DNA of 64,000 nucleotides from Salvator merianae. Taxonomy: Eukaryota; Chordata; Lepidosauria; Squamata; Teiidae. Below are positions 47,880 to 59,938 of the stretch, piece after piece (within the stretch, counting starts at the first letter, position 1; the number at the start of each line of letters is the position of its first letter). The notes below the pieces were generated by a model, which saw only the letters and a program-made list of their open reading frames with translations, ran no database searches and was not told the origin of the DNA. The translations under genes were made by a program, and so were the position numbers. The stretch covers positions 129,367,936-129,431,935 of the forward strand of contig QVOM02000034.1 of NCBI GenBank assembly GCA_003586115.2, given 5' to 3'.

Positions 47880-48440
47880 TCATTTAGTTTAGACTGGACT
47901 TCCCACCTGCAGCGCCTTCATCTAGTGAGGAACCAGGCTCAGTTATTTTGACCTTGGCCAGTTTATCATGGTCTCTAAGCATTTGTCCAACACCTTTGCA
48001 GCCTCTTCTAATTCATACAGAATGGGGAGAGATACAGCTGCCTGACAACAGCATGCAAAAAACGTTGTGTTCCAGGATGGCAGCTCCCAACAGTTTGATA
48101 CAGATGATAGGAAAGGATAAATCCTTGCAGGGTGCTACAACACAGTGTTTATAGGGCTAAGCAACAGTCCTTCTGATCATTTTGCCTAGCAACAATGCCA
48201 CAGGACTGGATCAAACTGGTATAGCCATTCCATGAAGACATCTTAGTTAGTGGTACTACTTGGTCCAGACATATCCATAAGGACTAAGATGGCCACGTGC
48301 ATTAGCTCTCTTCTGCTGAAAATCATCAGTTAGGGCAATCAAGTTTGCTTTAGTGCCAAGCCCTGGTGTGAAGCCAGACTAAAATGATTCTAGATGATCT
48401 GCGCTGGCTCCAAGGTGCATCTGCTGCTGGCAGACTACAA
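47880..48440 (-). mobile_element. L2-type LINE fragment (minus strand)
   Basis: The segment 48300-48420 ('gttagggcaatcaagtttgctttagtgccaagccctggtgtgaagccagactaaaatgattctagat') corresponds in order to the L2 region at 56590-56660 that lies just upstream of the reverse-transcriptase LDLSxAFD motif. Heavily decayed. Confidence 0.5.
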
Positions 48441-48637
48441 CCACTTTGCTGGAGAAAGGAGACTAGAAAAAGTTCTTTACCACTCAAGAATCAAGAATGT
48501 GTGTGCAAACCCAATCATTTCAGACAATTGGCATCACTTCCCATTCTTGCTAAAGGGTCACTAACCCTGTCCTAGACCTACAGAAGTTCCATCATACAAA
48601 AGACATGAGACTTGTTATGTTACTTGTCTCTTTTCCT

Positions 48638-48980
48638 TTTTAAAATAAATTTTATTAAAGATTTTCCAACATGGAGAAGAAATGGAGAAAGAAATACATT
48701 TAGTGACTTCTGATCTTCCTCATTAACAGTTATAAATATATTTATATTTATGTTCCTCCATACATAATATAATAATTTCAAACCCCTTGCAAAAAAACAC
48801 TTAGTTTTCAGTACCTTACACACCATCAAACTTTAATATCAATATATCACCTTATTTTATGTGCAGAAAGTGAAAAAGAAGTTGCATTTTTTTTCAAATA
48901 CAGTTTCAATGATTCATCTCAAATCAAAGATGTCAATTTGTCCATCTCTGCCAATTCCATCAATGTCTGTCTCTGTTGTC
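48638..48980 (-). mobile_element. Probable L1 3' end (minus strand)
   Basis: 'ttttaaaataaattttattaaagattttccaacatgg' on the plus strand is the reverse of a typical L1 3' end with AATAAA. AT-rich untranslated text follows. No coding motif included. Confidence 0.45.
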
Positions 48981-51076
48981 TCCACACTCATTCATACATG
49001 ATGCTTGCTAGAAATCAGCTTTGCTAAACTTGCCAGTAGATACACACTGAAGAATATATGTGCTGACCTATTCATCTTTGAGGGAAAACAACAGAACCCA
49101 CCGGTGACACCATGGCAGGTGGTGAGATGTAACTCTCCCTTGCCCTGGCATTACCTCCCTGTTACAGTTCCCTTGACAACTCCCACTTAAAGCTTGGCAA
49201 GGGGTTTCCCGCAAATACTTGCCATCCCCACCTCAGCTTGCAGACTCTGAAAACACATATGTAAAATATGACACCTCGACATCCTTTGATTGACCCCACC
49301 TCCCCTGCTGAAGCCAGCACAGGATTTAGCAGAAATATTACTAAAAAAAAAGCCTCTCAACAAGAGTTCACACTGGGCTCCAGATACAGATACATGAATT
49401 TTACTTCCACCATGACTAGATACATTCATGGCTAATGAGGCATTCTAGAAATGTAGTGCCAATTCAGCACTTCGCCAGTATTCTAATCACTATTCAACCA
49501 GTGTTAAATTAAAGATCATGCTTTGAGCCTTGAGGCACATCCTACTTGTCTTTACTTTCACAGGTCCTATTGACAGGGAGCCCTAGTTCATTTCAATGCA
49601 GATTGTACAGAAGCACTTCTGCATGAAGGTTGGGTTTCCTGAGTTAAAGAGCACACACCTTCACTTGTTCATGTTAGTCTCTTCTCTGAAAAATCTCAAG
49701 AGGGACATGCTGAAAGTCCCTATTCTCTATGAAATCAACCACAAAAAAATGGAAAACATGATACTGCTCCTTAAGAGAAGTAGGAATATTTTATTTAGAA
49801 GCTTCCTCCATGTTTTTTTGTGTTTTTATGTTAATTGCTCCTCACCCTCTTAGTCATTTAACTGCTAAACATCTGAATGCTTAGAAATAAAACGGAGAAA
49901 TCAAGCAAAAACACAAACCATTTTGCACTTCTCTGCTGTTTATTAGAGCAGATTACAGTGGCTATCTTTCTGCAAATTTATTGATGTAACATGGAGAGGA
50001 AAGCCTAATCAGCTACATTTTCATTTTTCTGCTTAATAAATCATCAACATGTTGATGAACAACAACAAATTGTGTAGCATTAGAGTAGTATTAACTGGCA
50101 AGAGAAGATCCAAAAAACTCAGAAAATGCCTGTTCTTAAAAATACCAATTTTCCAAGCCTATTCAAATTAGTTTGCTATTAATGTGCTAGTGAAGAATCT
50201 GACTCTAAAGCCATTTTTAATAACACAGTTGCTATGATAAACTGTGCCAACTGCTACTGATATAACCACCATCCCTGGTAACATCTACTATATGAAAATG
50301 TGCCATATGAGCTCTTCCCACCCAAAATTCCCCAAGCACTGTCCCACAAATGACAGATGGGGAAATGTGAGGAAGGACAAGAAAACTCTCAGTGAGCTGA
50401 TGTCAGATCTCCTCTATTCCTTGGCTCGGGATCTGATTACAAGAGAATTATACTGTACTTTGCATGGGAATTTTGGACTATCTCTCCAAAAACCGTTTCT
50501 TTTTTTCTTTTTTTTTTAATTGCCACTGAAGAAGGCCAGAAGGCTGAAATACGCATTTGGCTGTGAGGAGCATATGGTTCACTTCAACTGATTAAATGTT
50601 ACAATTTGACAATATAAATCTGTTTTTTCTTTGAACATTTCTATGTGAAGACAATACAGTGTGCAATCCTTCCCTATGCATGAACGACTGTGGCTTTGTC
50701 TAGAGGGATGTAACTTAGAGAAAATGCCAGAGGGATGCTGAATGCTCCATATCCACATCTCAGAAACATATGGAGGGCAATAATTTGACTGGTCCTGGTA
50801 GGGGGTGTAGCTACGATAGAATGAGCACCTGGCAAGGAAAGCAAGATAAGACTCCCATAAAATGCAGTCCAAAACTGGAAATGTGTACAGAGAGTAAGAA
50901 TAAAGAAATGCCAAACTAGGCAGCAAATGAAATAGGATGTGACTGGGCCAGCTGGCCCGCTATAGTGATTTCTACCTCCCTAGCAAACATCCAGTCTCCA
51001 TATTCCTGTTCAAAACCCCAAGAATTAATTTATGGACTCCTCAGGGATACCAGCATATTTCCCATATTTTTTAGTG

Positions 51077-51079
<3 letters not shown>
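48981..51079. other. Intron sequence, nothing recognised
   Basis: 2.1 kb unassigned. T-rich run at 50501-50518. Confidence 0.5.

Positions 51080-51121
<42 letters not shown>
51080..51121. repeat. (CA)n microsatellite
   Basis: About 20 uninterrupted CA units. Confidence 0.98.
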
Positions 51122-51123
<2 letters not shown>

Positions 51124-51304
51124 TGTCTTGCTTTATGCTGATTGATTAGTGCATTTACTTGTGGAAACTGATACATTTTTCTTTTGCAGAGTATATCCAA
51201 ATAAAACAGGTGAGTCATGCCACATTATCATCTGCATTAGCTTTGCTTAGTGCAAAATGTGCTGGTTACTTTGTTAAGCAGGGTACTAGCTTGCACAAAT
51301 GTCA

Positions 51305-51478
51305 TGTCCACACTTAAACAATTGCACTGGCTGCCAGTTAGCTAATAGGCCAAAATCAAGTTTTCATCTTTGACCTTAAAAGACCCTAAAAAACCAAGGG
51401 CACTTTGTGGCACAATATCCTAGACTTCCAGACTATGAAGGCCATGTAGATAACGTACCCTCATAGGCTGGAATACTA
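51305..51478 (+). mobile_element. L2-type LINE 3' region, part 1 of 2
   Basis: 'acaattgcactggctgccagttagctaataggccaaaatcaag' is the L2 C-terminal segment LHWLPVS...ggcCaaa. The text is broken by a TIR element and resumes at 51715. Confidence 0.7.
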
Positions 51479-51714
51479 GGGGGGGGTCGTTTTTGCAGTG
51501 TATCAGAAAGCACTGTTGGAAATGGCACTGGAAGTCAGTGCACCTTCTGGTCTCTCCTGGCAACATCGAAGGCCAGGAGTGAAGCCAAGTAGCTAGGGCT
51601 GAGTTCCAACAGAGTGTCTAAAAACAGGCTACTGCTATCCCACTTCCAAGGTGGCCCACACCTACTGGCCCATGCTACATGGGTCAGAACAGCCCACATA
51701 GTGCAGAAAGGGCC
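51479..51714 (-). mobile_element. 236-bp TIR element, family F2 (copy 7), inserted in L2
   Basis: The right end CATAGTGCAGAAAGGGCC is a good F2 terminus. The left end is a G-run followed by 'tcgtttttgcagtg'. The interior keeps the F2 words 'ggaaatggcactggaagtc', 'cttctggtctctcctggc' and 'gaaggccaggagtg'. Flanking CTA/TAG on the left and TAA on the right. Shorter than other F2 copies, so internally deleted. Confidence 0.68.
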
Positions 51715-52078
51715 TAAGAGATTACCTTTCCCTTAGTGAAATCATTAAGGTAATTAAGAAAGGTCCTGTTGCAGGCGTCACCGATTACTGCTACTTCACA
51801 GCTATCGGGCTTTGTCCATATTGGCACCTCCCCCTCTGGAATGCCTCCCCCCCCCCCTTAGATTCATAGGATGCCAACAAACTGGTTTGCCAACGAACCC
51901 GTTAAAGACATTTATTAGCTAGACCTCCCTCTTCCACTCATGGTTTTTAAGTTTTTTTATGTAAATTGATTATTTTAAACTGTTTTTACTGTAAACTGCT
52001 TTCATAATTATGTGTGTGTGTGTTTGCGACTGGATAACAGTACAGTCTATAAATATTTTCAATAAATGAATAAAAATA
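51715..52078 (+). mobile_element. L2-type LINE 3' region, part 2 of 2
   Basis: Continues the L2 C-terminus ('gcacctccccctctggaatgcc', the family's L/P-WNxLP region) and ends with 'ggtttttaagtttttttatg ... actggataacagtacagtctataaatattttcaataaatgaataaa', a complete L2 3' end. Includes a C10 run at 51847 and a short (TG)n at 52012-52022. Confidence 0.72.
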
Positions 52079-53450
52079 ATGCAAAGGAATATTGTCATCA
52101 ACTCGCTTTCCCCTGTCCTCTCTGCACATGAAGCTACCATTCCTGCTACCAAGCAGCAAGGAAAAACAAAAGGAAGCAAACGTTTTGGAGAATGGAGCAG
52201 ATAGCAAAAAACATGTTTTGGTGTAGAAACTGGTGACAGCTATCAGGGAAATTGTCTTAAATAATAACAAGTTCACATTTTATTTGAGGAAAGCAGGGGC
52301 AAGTTCACTCATTTCTACTAACTTCTTCTCATTCCTGGGTTCCCACAACTTTCCAGACAATGCAGTTGAGAAGCCTTGTACTTGTGCTTTCTATTCCCAG
52401 GTCAGACAGTCTGTGAACAAGAGTAATCTTTCTTAATCCAGTTTGCCTGCCCATTCCTGTCCTCTTTTTGTTTTAAATGTCTACGTCTCTAGCTTTCCTG
52501 AGTAAGCGTGGATTCAATTAAGACATGAAAGTGTTTTTTTAAGATTTCCAGCTATAATCCCACAGGACAGTTCTGGAAAAACCAAAGGCCATGCCAGCCT
52601 AAGAACAGCACAAAACCTTCTCTAACTTCAAAGAACTACTGTTTGAAAAGGAATAAAACAGCACATAATTCTCTTTTTTATGTGCCAAAATGCAGAGGCA
52701 GAAAGCGACTAGGCAAGAAAGCAATGTCAAAGAATGAAATACTTCTTTTAATTCTGTGTATCTTAATGGTATCAATTTAACAGATCCATTACTTAGGTTT
52801 TACTCCTCTTGCCCTGCTAATAACACACCAGTGGTTGCTGTAAACTGAATTTGTGTTTAGAACCTATTAGTTATCTGAGCATCCCATCCTGCACTAATCA
52901 AAGCAAATCTTTCACAGATTTTCTACAAAGCAAGACTACAGGCAAAGCATTATCTTTTTTGGCTGACTTGCATAGGCATCCATCCTTATCCCTTTTTATG
53001 CATGGCTCTGGAGTTTCCTGTCAGACTGCTGCAACCCCAAAGCATTCTGAAAATTTTCCTTTTTCCTAGCAGAAGTTCCCCACTTATCTTTATACAATAA
53101 GAAAGGCTTTTTGTGCGAGGGACACAGAGAGAGAGAGAGAGGGAGGATGGCTTTTGTTTGTGGCTTTGTATGATTTGGCAAGTTGCATTGCTTCTGTGTT
53201 GTGCAGATCTGATGTGAGGCATTGCATGCCATGACAGCTCCTGGATGTGATGCAGGTCAAATCTATACCATTGCACTCAAGAGGAGATGTTGGTTCAGGT
53301 AGCTGTGATGTGGCACTTTGAACCCAGGTAGCTTTTCTTCATTGACTTCCACTGAGAGAAATCAATTTCTCATTCATGTCAGTGTTACCAAAGAAAGTCC
53401 TCAGTCCTGGTCTATCCAATGAAAGTCAACAGACAATCCAACTGAAAGCA
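52079..53450. other. Intron sequence, nothing recognised
   Basis: A short (GA)n tract at 53124-53141. Otherwise unassigned. Confidence 0.5.
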
Positions 53451-53454
53451 GTTT

Positions 53455-53800
53455 TACTAATTTATTTGATTTATGTCCTGCTCCATCACCCAAAGGCCTC
53501 AGAGCAGCTTACACATCCAAGCCAAACAACAAAATCCAATATATAAAAGAGTAAAAGACAAGGGCAGGGAAAGGCCTTTTGGAAGGGTTTTCAAGGCTCC
53601 CCCCAAAGTTGTAAGGGATGGTGCAGTCTGTACTAATAACAGAAGGGCATTCTAAAGCTGTGGAGCAGCTGCCAAAATGGCCCTACTCCACATCCTCATC
53701 AGCAGCGATTCTCTTGTTGATGGCATATGGAGTAGGGCTCCTTGTGTTCACCATATGTGGTAAGCAGTAACAGCCATACCAGTTTTAAGTTTAACTAACT
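53455..53800 (-). mobile_element. L2-type LINE 3' end (minus strand)
   Basis: Read on the minus strand the last bases 'gtaagctgctctgaggcctttgggtgatggagcaggacataaatcaaataaat' are an L2-type 3' end. The preceding 'ccatatgccatcaacaagagaat', 'agaatgcccttctgttattag' belongs to its 3' untranslated/C-terminal region. Confidence 0.65.
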
Positions 53801-54525
53801 TCCTGTTTTACATCAAGGTCACATTTTCACAAAATGTGGTTTGTTTTAGGAACCAAACTAGCGTTCATAAGGAAGGGTAACTGTAGTACATTTCAACATA
53901 CCCTTCCTGGAAAGGTGTTTGAAAGCATGGCAACCAGTCATCTCCAGAAATTCAGATGAAGTTGATTTTCTAACTCTCTTTCAGTTTAGGTTTAGCACTA
54001 TTTTGGGGTCTAAGACTGTCCTGGTTGCTGTGGTGGGAGATGGGAAATGTGACCTTGCTGTTTCAGTGATGTCCAATACCATATCGATGGCATACTCCTG
54101 GACCCATTTTCCAGATTATACGTTAGAGGCCACACTGTGCATCGGTTTTCCTCTACTTCAGTGATTATTTCACAGATGATTCCATCAAATCCTCCAGCAG
54201 CCATATAATCATAATCAACTACAGTCTTGCCAGACATATTCCTTTTAAAGTACCATTTAAATGGAAAAGTGATAGACTTCCACTGCTATCATTGGCAGAT
54301 AAAAACATTTAAATTTGTCTGTATTCTCTCTTAAAGTGTCAATTTACATTTTAAAATATATGACAATAGCCGTAAGGCTGTAATCCAGTACCAACTGACT
54401 TTGAAGTAAAACTTAGCAGAACTTTCTTTTTAAAAAATATGCCTCATATTGCTCTCAAGACAACATTTTGCCAACCTAGCTGTTTGAAAGCAAGTAATTG
54501 CAAGTACATAAATAGGGAGCATCAC
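53801..54525. other. Intron sequence, nothing recognised
   Basis: Unassigned. Confidence 0.45.
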
Positions 54526-54529
54526 ATTG

Positions 54530-54650
54530 TGTGATGCGGAAGATAGACAGATGTAAGCCTTCGGGTGAAAAATAACCCTGTAAGTCGCTTTGAGTCAGCT
54601 TCGGCCGAGAAAAGCGGGGTATAAAAACCAAGTTCTTCTTCTTCTTCTAA
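54530..54650 (+). mobile_element. SINE/LINE tail with TTC repeat
   Basis: 'aagtcgctttgagtcagcttcggccgagaaaagcggggtataaaaacca' is a very well-preserved L2/SINE-type 3' tail. It ends in (TTC)5 at 54634-54648. Much less decayed than the other tails in the window, so probably a younger insertion. The short body (about 60 bp upstream) is not classified. Confidence 0.65.
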
Positions 54651-55402
54651 ATGAAAATGTGCACATAATTGACCATCAGTTGTTGCTATATTTAAACATG
54701 ACATCCATGAATCTATTGGATGATGTGGGTATTTATTCTGGTTGTCAGGTTTGTTAAGAACCATTTTGCTTTATCAAATATATATATGTCCCATTTAATT
54801 TAATATCAAGCTGTTTGTTTCAAATGTTAAAATAGGTTAACCTGTTACTGTCATGATCTTAGATGTCATAACCAGTAACTTTCTTCTGGTAAATAAACAT
54901 TTAATACAAAATATAAGAATCAAGACTTTTGATTGGCACTCTTGGGACTCGGATGATCTGGTGTCATGCATTTAATTACTCACGAATGACAAGGTTTTAT
55001 AACTTCACTATGACTCATATATTCTAAGCAAAGATATATGGATAAATATGCATAAAACGTATCATTATTGCAGAATGACTGGGGACTCAGACCAAAGATC
55101 TGGAAAGGAGTCAATGGGTTGGTTCGTGCTGCCGCTAATGGTGATACTGGAGAAAGTCTGAACCTTCAAAAAAGGCCCAGGATTCAGTTGAACAAGTTTT
55201 GGAAATCCGATTTCCAGGACAGCCCATTGTTTTCTGCAAAAGTGTTCAGGGATCCAAAGTGTCCAGAAGTGCTTTCCATGAGCTTTTCTGAAAGTTAGGT
55301 GCAGACCAGAGAGAGGAGACACTTGGATTCTGACAGCCTTTCACAGAACTGCCATCTCTACTTGAGAGCCAGCTGACATTGCCATAGTTGCTAGGATATG
55401 TC
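54651..55402. other. Intron sequence, nothing recognised
   Basis: Unassigned. AT-rich 54760-54930. Confidence 0.45.
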
Positions 55403-56960
55403 AGATTTATTTATTTATTTATTCATTTGAATTTGTATCCTACCTTGTATCCAATAAATTCACTAGACAATAACAGTGCTTGAACAGGGAGAAGAAGCTG
55501 TTTCTTCAGCCAAAGACTAGAGAAAGAGGTACATCTTCAGTAGATGTCTAAATGCACATAGTGAAGGTGCCTGACACAATCAGAAGGTTCTCTTGCATGT
55601 CCTCACCCCTTTAACTCTTAAGGTGGTGGCACAGCCAAGAAGGCCTCCTTTGCAGATCTTAAGGCACAGGCAGGTCCTTATGGGGGGAGGCATTTCTTTA
55701 GATGTTTGGTACCCAAGCCATTTAGGTCCTACTGGTTAATGTTAATATCTTGAATTAGTCTCAGTAGTGAATTAGCAGCCAGTGCAGTTCTTTTAAGACC
55801 AGCATGATATGCAGCCAGCCAGCAGTTCTAGTCAGACGTTTTGCTGCTGAATTCTGCACCAGCTGTGACTTCCAAAACATCTCAAAGAGCAACCATATAG
55901 AGTGCATTACAATAGTCCAATGCATGGATTATTGTGGTCAGACTGTGTATCCAGAAATGTCTGTAGCTAGCAAATCAACTGGAGCTGGAGGTAGGTACTC
56001 CTAGTCACTGACCCCATCTGAGGTTCAAGTATCTTTGCACAGAATCCAGAAGTACCTCTAGATTTTGCATCTGTCCCTTCCAGGGCAGTACCACTGTATT
56101 GAAACAGGACCTCTCCCTACTTCTTGAGCCTAAGTCCACAGCATCTCCACCTTGTCTGGATTCAGCTTCATTTTATTGTTCCCCATCTAACTGATTCCTG
56201 CCTCCAAACACCTGTCAAACACCTGTCAAAAGAGCCTCTCCTGATTCAGGTGGAGCAGATAGATAGAGCTGGCTGACATCTTCATACTGATGACACTTTC
56301 CTCCAAATTTCTTGATGACCTCTCTGAATAACTTCAGATGGATGTCAAAGAGCATGGGAGATAAGATTGATCCCTGGGAACCCCCACTAGTGAGTTCCCA
56401 GGGCATCAAGCAAGAATCTCCCATAAACACTTTCTGGTATCAGCCTTGGTGACAGGAATTGAACCATCACAATGCAGTGCCTCCAACTCTTAAACGTTGT
56501 AACTTTTCTAGGAGAATGCCATGGTCAATGACACTAAATTTACTGAGAGATTCAGGAGAACCAACAGTATAGGAGTCCTCCATCTTTGTTCACAGAAGGC
56601 TATCAGCCAGGGCAACCAGTGTGGTTGTGTGCCATAACTGGGCCTGAACCAGAATGAATATGGGTCTAAATGAATATCCTCCAAGTATTCCCGCAGTTGA
56701 ATGGCCATGTCTCTCCCCAGTATCTTGCCCCAAAAAGTATGTCAGCTACCAGATGATATTTATGTCAGCCACATCTTCATTTTTTTCAGTATTTCCCTCA
56801 GTCCTGCTATAAAGGGCATGAGTGGTATGGCTCCAGGAGGGGTCAGTGGGTGAGCCCTTGACATATAGAAATCAATGATTCTATAAACAGCAGGGTTTGA
56901 GGACACTCTACTAAAGCAGCACTCCTTTGCCAGAAGGACATGGAATGAAATCAAGCGTTA
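55403..56960 (-). mobile_element. L2-type LINE, reverse transcriptase and 3' end (minus strand)
   Basis: On the minus strand the text includes ILLVLLNLSVNL (degenerate LDLSAAFD; 56570-56530), GGSQGSILSPMLFDIHLK (GxPQG...LSPMLF; 56385-56330), HQYEDVSQLYLS (decayed YADDTQLY; 56290-56255) and a LNPDK-like segment near 56160. It then runs to a 3' end with an (aaat)n tail at 55403-55425. Many stops. The YADD motif is mutated to YEDV. Confidence 0.85.
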
Positions 56961-57930
56961 TTTGAACAATCAGGAGGCTCCTATTTGAATGTCTGGCTGT
57001 GAATCTTCAAGAGAAGTGACTCCTGGGAGGCTGGGAATAAGCAGTCTAATTTAAATCTCCTAGACCATGGGAAATGTGCCATTCTTTCCAGCACACCAAG
57101 TGGATCCAAGCCCTGTGCTGTACAGTGCAATATCACAACACAGATGTTGAAATTTATTTAGCATTGATTTTGATTTTTAAGTGAAAAACATTTTTTTTAC
57201 TATGCTTTTCATTTTTCTGAAAATTATATCTGTTTAAAATACCTTAGGAGCACATAACAATTTCTACAAAAATAAGAACTGAAACTGAAAACATCCTCAG
57301 AGACCCATTTAGTAAATCACTGAATGCAACATATGCATTCCTTAGGAACAGTGGCAGAAAACAGAAAGAGAAGATTCTCTGTCTTGGAGTGCAACAGAAG
57401 GGACCCAAAGCAAAAACTTATCCTTTGATTTAAAAGTAACAGCTCCCATAAGTGTGGGATGAAAAGCAATTAAAATTGCTTAATTGCATTTGCTTTCCAT
57501 GTGTAAAGTATTAGTCTTTTGTTAAGGGTATTAATCTATATCTATGCCTGCACTCTGGCACAGCTGTTGGCAGGGATAAGCTTTTTGGTCTACAGATGGG
57601 CACCAAAAACATGAACTGGTACATAAGATGAAACAAATCAGAAACTTTACATCTGCCATATATAGCATTGATACAGGCAAGTTTTCTTCGTCTTTTCAAA
57701 GAGGATATTATATTTAAAGAGGCTCAGTTAAGAATTCAGACAAAGTGAATTTGCATGGCCTAAATAGTAGGAGTCCAAACTTTTGTCTTTTCCTGCCTAA
57801 CAGAGGTCTATTTCTTTAATACAAGCTCAAGCCACAAGATAAGGCACCTTCAAAATCAGGAGTTAAGTGATTTATCTACCATACTTTCTTTTCTTTTTTT
57901 AAATCCTTTCTCACAATGACCTGCTAAACT
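56961..57930. other. Intron sequence, nothing recognised
   Basis: Unassigned. Confidence 0.5.
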
Positions 57931-57934
57931 TACC

Positions 57935-58319
57935 TGGCGTAGTCTGGCTCAGAGTGTCCTGCTTCAATCCGATTCAAGGAAATCTGTCCAGGGGGTGACT
58001 TCTTCCAAACCAGCCCCTGTGCAGGCTGCAAAGCATGCAACAGTTTTGGACCCTGCCTTTGAAGCTCTGAAGCCCAGGAACAAAGGTTCCTGGCCTTGGA
58101 GCCCCCTGGGGACCTGCCTCAGCAATGAATCTTGTTGCACCTCCAGAATGTGTCCCCCATAGTAGGAGACCATCCATATGCCTCTGTGGCTTGGTATTCC
58201 AACACCTAATATGCCAGAAGATAGAGTGTAAAAGGAGGGAGTGGGGGCTCCAGCAGTGCAGAAGGAAGACTTCCAAGTACATTTACTGGTTTGTTATACT
58301 GGCCAGTGCAGAATTGCCC
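57935..58319 (-). mobile_element. Family F2 (copy 8), left end unclear
   Basis: The right end 'cagtgcagaattgccc' is identical to that of copy 5. The interior has 'gctctgaagcccaggaacaaaggttcctggccttggagccccctggggacctgcc', 'gttgcacctccagaatgtgtcccc' in reverse F2 order. No matching left terminus or target duplication found. Confidence 0.65.
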
Positions 58320-58852
58320 TTCATTTCTCAAGCTATCTTTAACAACTTTGGAACCATACTTACGTTAATCACTATCAGTGCCTCTATGGGCAATGGTAGT
58401 CCATTCCCCCAACTAAAATTAAAAAAAAAAAACAATGTCCTGTTTGGCTATATTGCTCAAAGGAGAATTGTGTGTGTTTCATGTACTGTAAAACCAATGC
58501 AGCTTTAAACAATGGTGTCTCTGGATTATTACTTTTATCAGTGTAAAAACAACAATTAAGAATCTTTAGTTCCCAGAACGTATGCTTCCCTTTTATGTGT
58601 TCTTATGTGTTGCAGGAATTCTTTCCATAATTTTAGCTGAAAGATTCTTAAACCAGTATTTTACAACTAGATCAACAGAAGGAAGAATTCTGTTTTGTCT
58701 CCCCAAACTATGTTTTGATTTCTGTTTCATGCAAAGTTTGTTCTTCCAAAATAGACATAATTTATTAATCATATTTAAAATATTGCACCCATTTTGCAAG
58801 GTACCTTTTACATAGTATTGAACTGGCTTCAAATGTCTCTAGTACAAATACA
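58320..58852. other. Intron sequence, nothing recognised
   Basis: A12 run at 58420. Otherwise unassigned. Confidence 0.45.
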
Positions 58853-58898
58853 GTCTCTCCCTCCCTCCCTCTCTCTCTCTCTCTCGCGCGCGCGCGCC
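58853..58898. repeat. (CTCC/CT)n followed by (CG)6
   Basis: Three CTCC units and about nine CT units are followed by alternating CG from 58885 to 58897. An uninterrupted CG run of this length is unusual in CpG-depleted vertebrate introns. Confidence 0.96.
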
Positions 58899-59514
58899 TG
58901 CACTTACATTTTAATTAGAAACTCTGTTTATTCTCCCAAGGTCAAGTAGCATCCCTCTCTGGAAAACAAGGTTCATTTATTTTTACTTAGCCTACATGTA
59001 CAGCTCCATGTCAAAGCTTTTCTTCAAAATCCTGCTCAGACCAGGTTAACACTCTTGAATCAATTATTAAATTTAGGAATTAGCAGCTGGCAACTTCAGA
59101 GGTAATTCTGACACACCACACCTCACCACACCTCCAAGAAAGAGGAAGAGAATTAAGAAGTGGACCATATTAAAAAGTGGATCCTTAGCTTATCAGCTCT
59201 CTGATTGCTTCACTGTGTTTTTGCCTTCCAGATCCAATTACTGACAAGAAACCTAATCAGTCTGAGAACTTATTTTCTTAAGTTATTATGTGACTCTTAT
59301 GCAGTCAGTAAAAAAGCCATTGATTTCACTTGCTAACTACTTTATTCTTGATAGATTCCTGACAACATGAAATGATTGAGATTTAGTTCAGACATTTTTC
59401 AAATTTTATACTCTCTTTGTATCCAAGGAGCCTAAAAATCTGAGGGCTGAGACAGGTATCACTACCATACAGACCTTCGCCATCACAGGGACTGCAGTTA
59501 CTGGGCCTAAGTCT
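58899..59514. other. Intron sequence, nothing recognised
   Basis: Unassigned. Confidence 0.45.
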
Positions 59515-59938
59515 GGGTTTGCACTTACCAGCCTAGTATGATATTACCATACTAGTCTGGGTAAGATCCAGTGCACAGTGGCCATTTGCACATCACATTC
59601 TGGAATAGCCCTGTATTGGGCCAGCAGCACATAAGTGTGAATAGCCTGGCCAGGGCAGGCTGGATCACCATGGCAATGTGTGAGGCAACATCCAGTGTGT
59701 ACTCATACATTGCCATCTTGATCCACAGCCACAGCTGCACCGCTGTGCCCACTCACCACACAGCACCCAGAAGAGGTTGCAGAAGCAGCCATCTAGGAGC
59801 AATCCAGATGCTCCTGGTAAGCATGTGGACTGCTTTTTAGCAGTCCACCACTGGATGGCTTTGGGGGAGCCTGCAAAGCAGATGGGCTTCACCAGTAAGC
59901 ACACCAACATTAATTGACAGGTAAATGTGAACAGGGCC
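59515..59938 (-). mobile_element. 424-bp element, family F3 (copy 2)
   Basis: Left end 'gggtttgcacttacc' plus hairpin 'cctagtatgatatt/ataccatactag'-type. Right end 'ggtaaatgtgaacagggcc'. Matches F3 copy 1 in reverse. Flanks TCT and TCA are near matches. No coding capacity. Confidence 0.78.
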
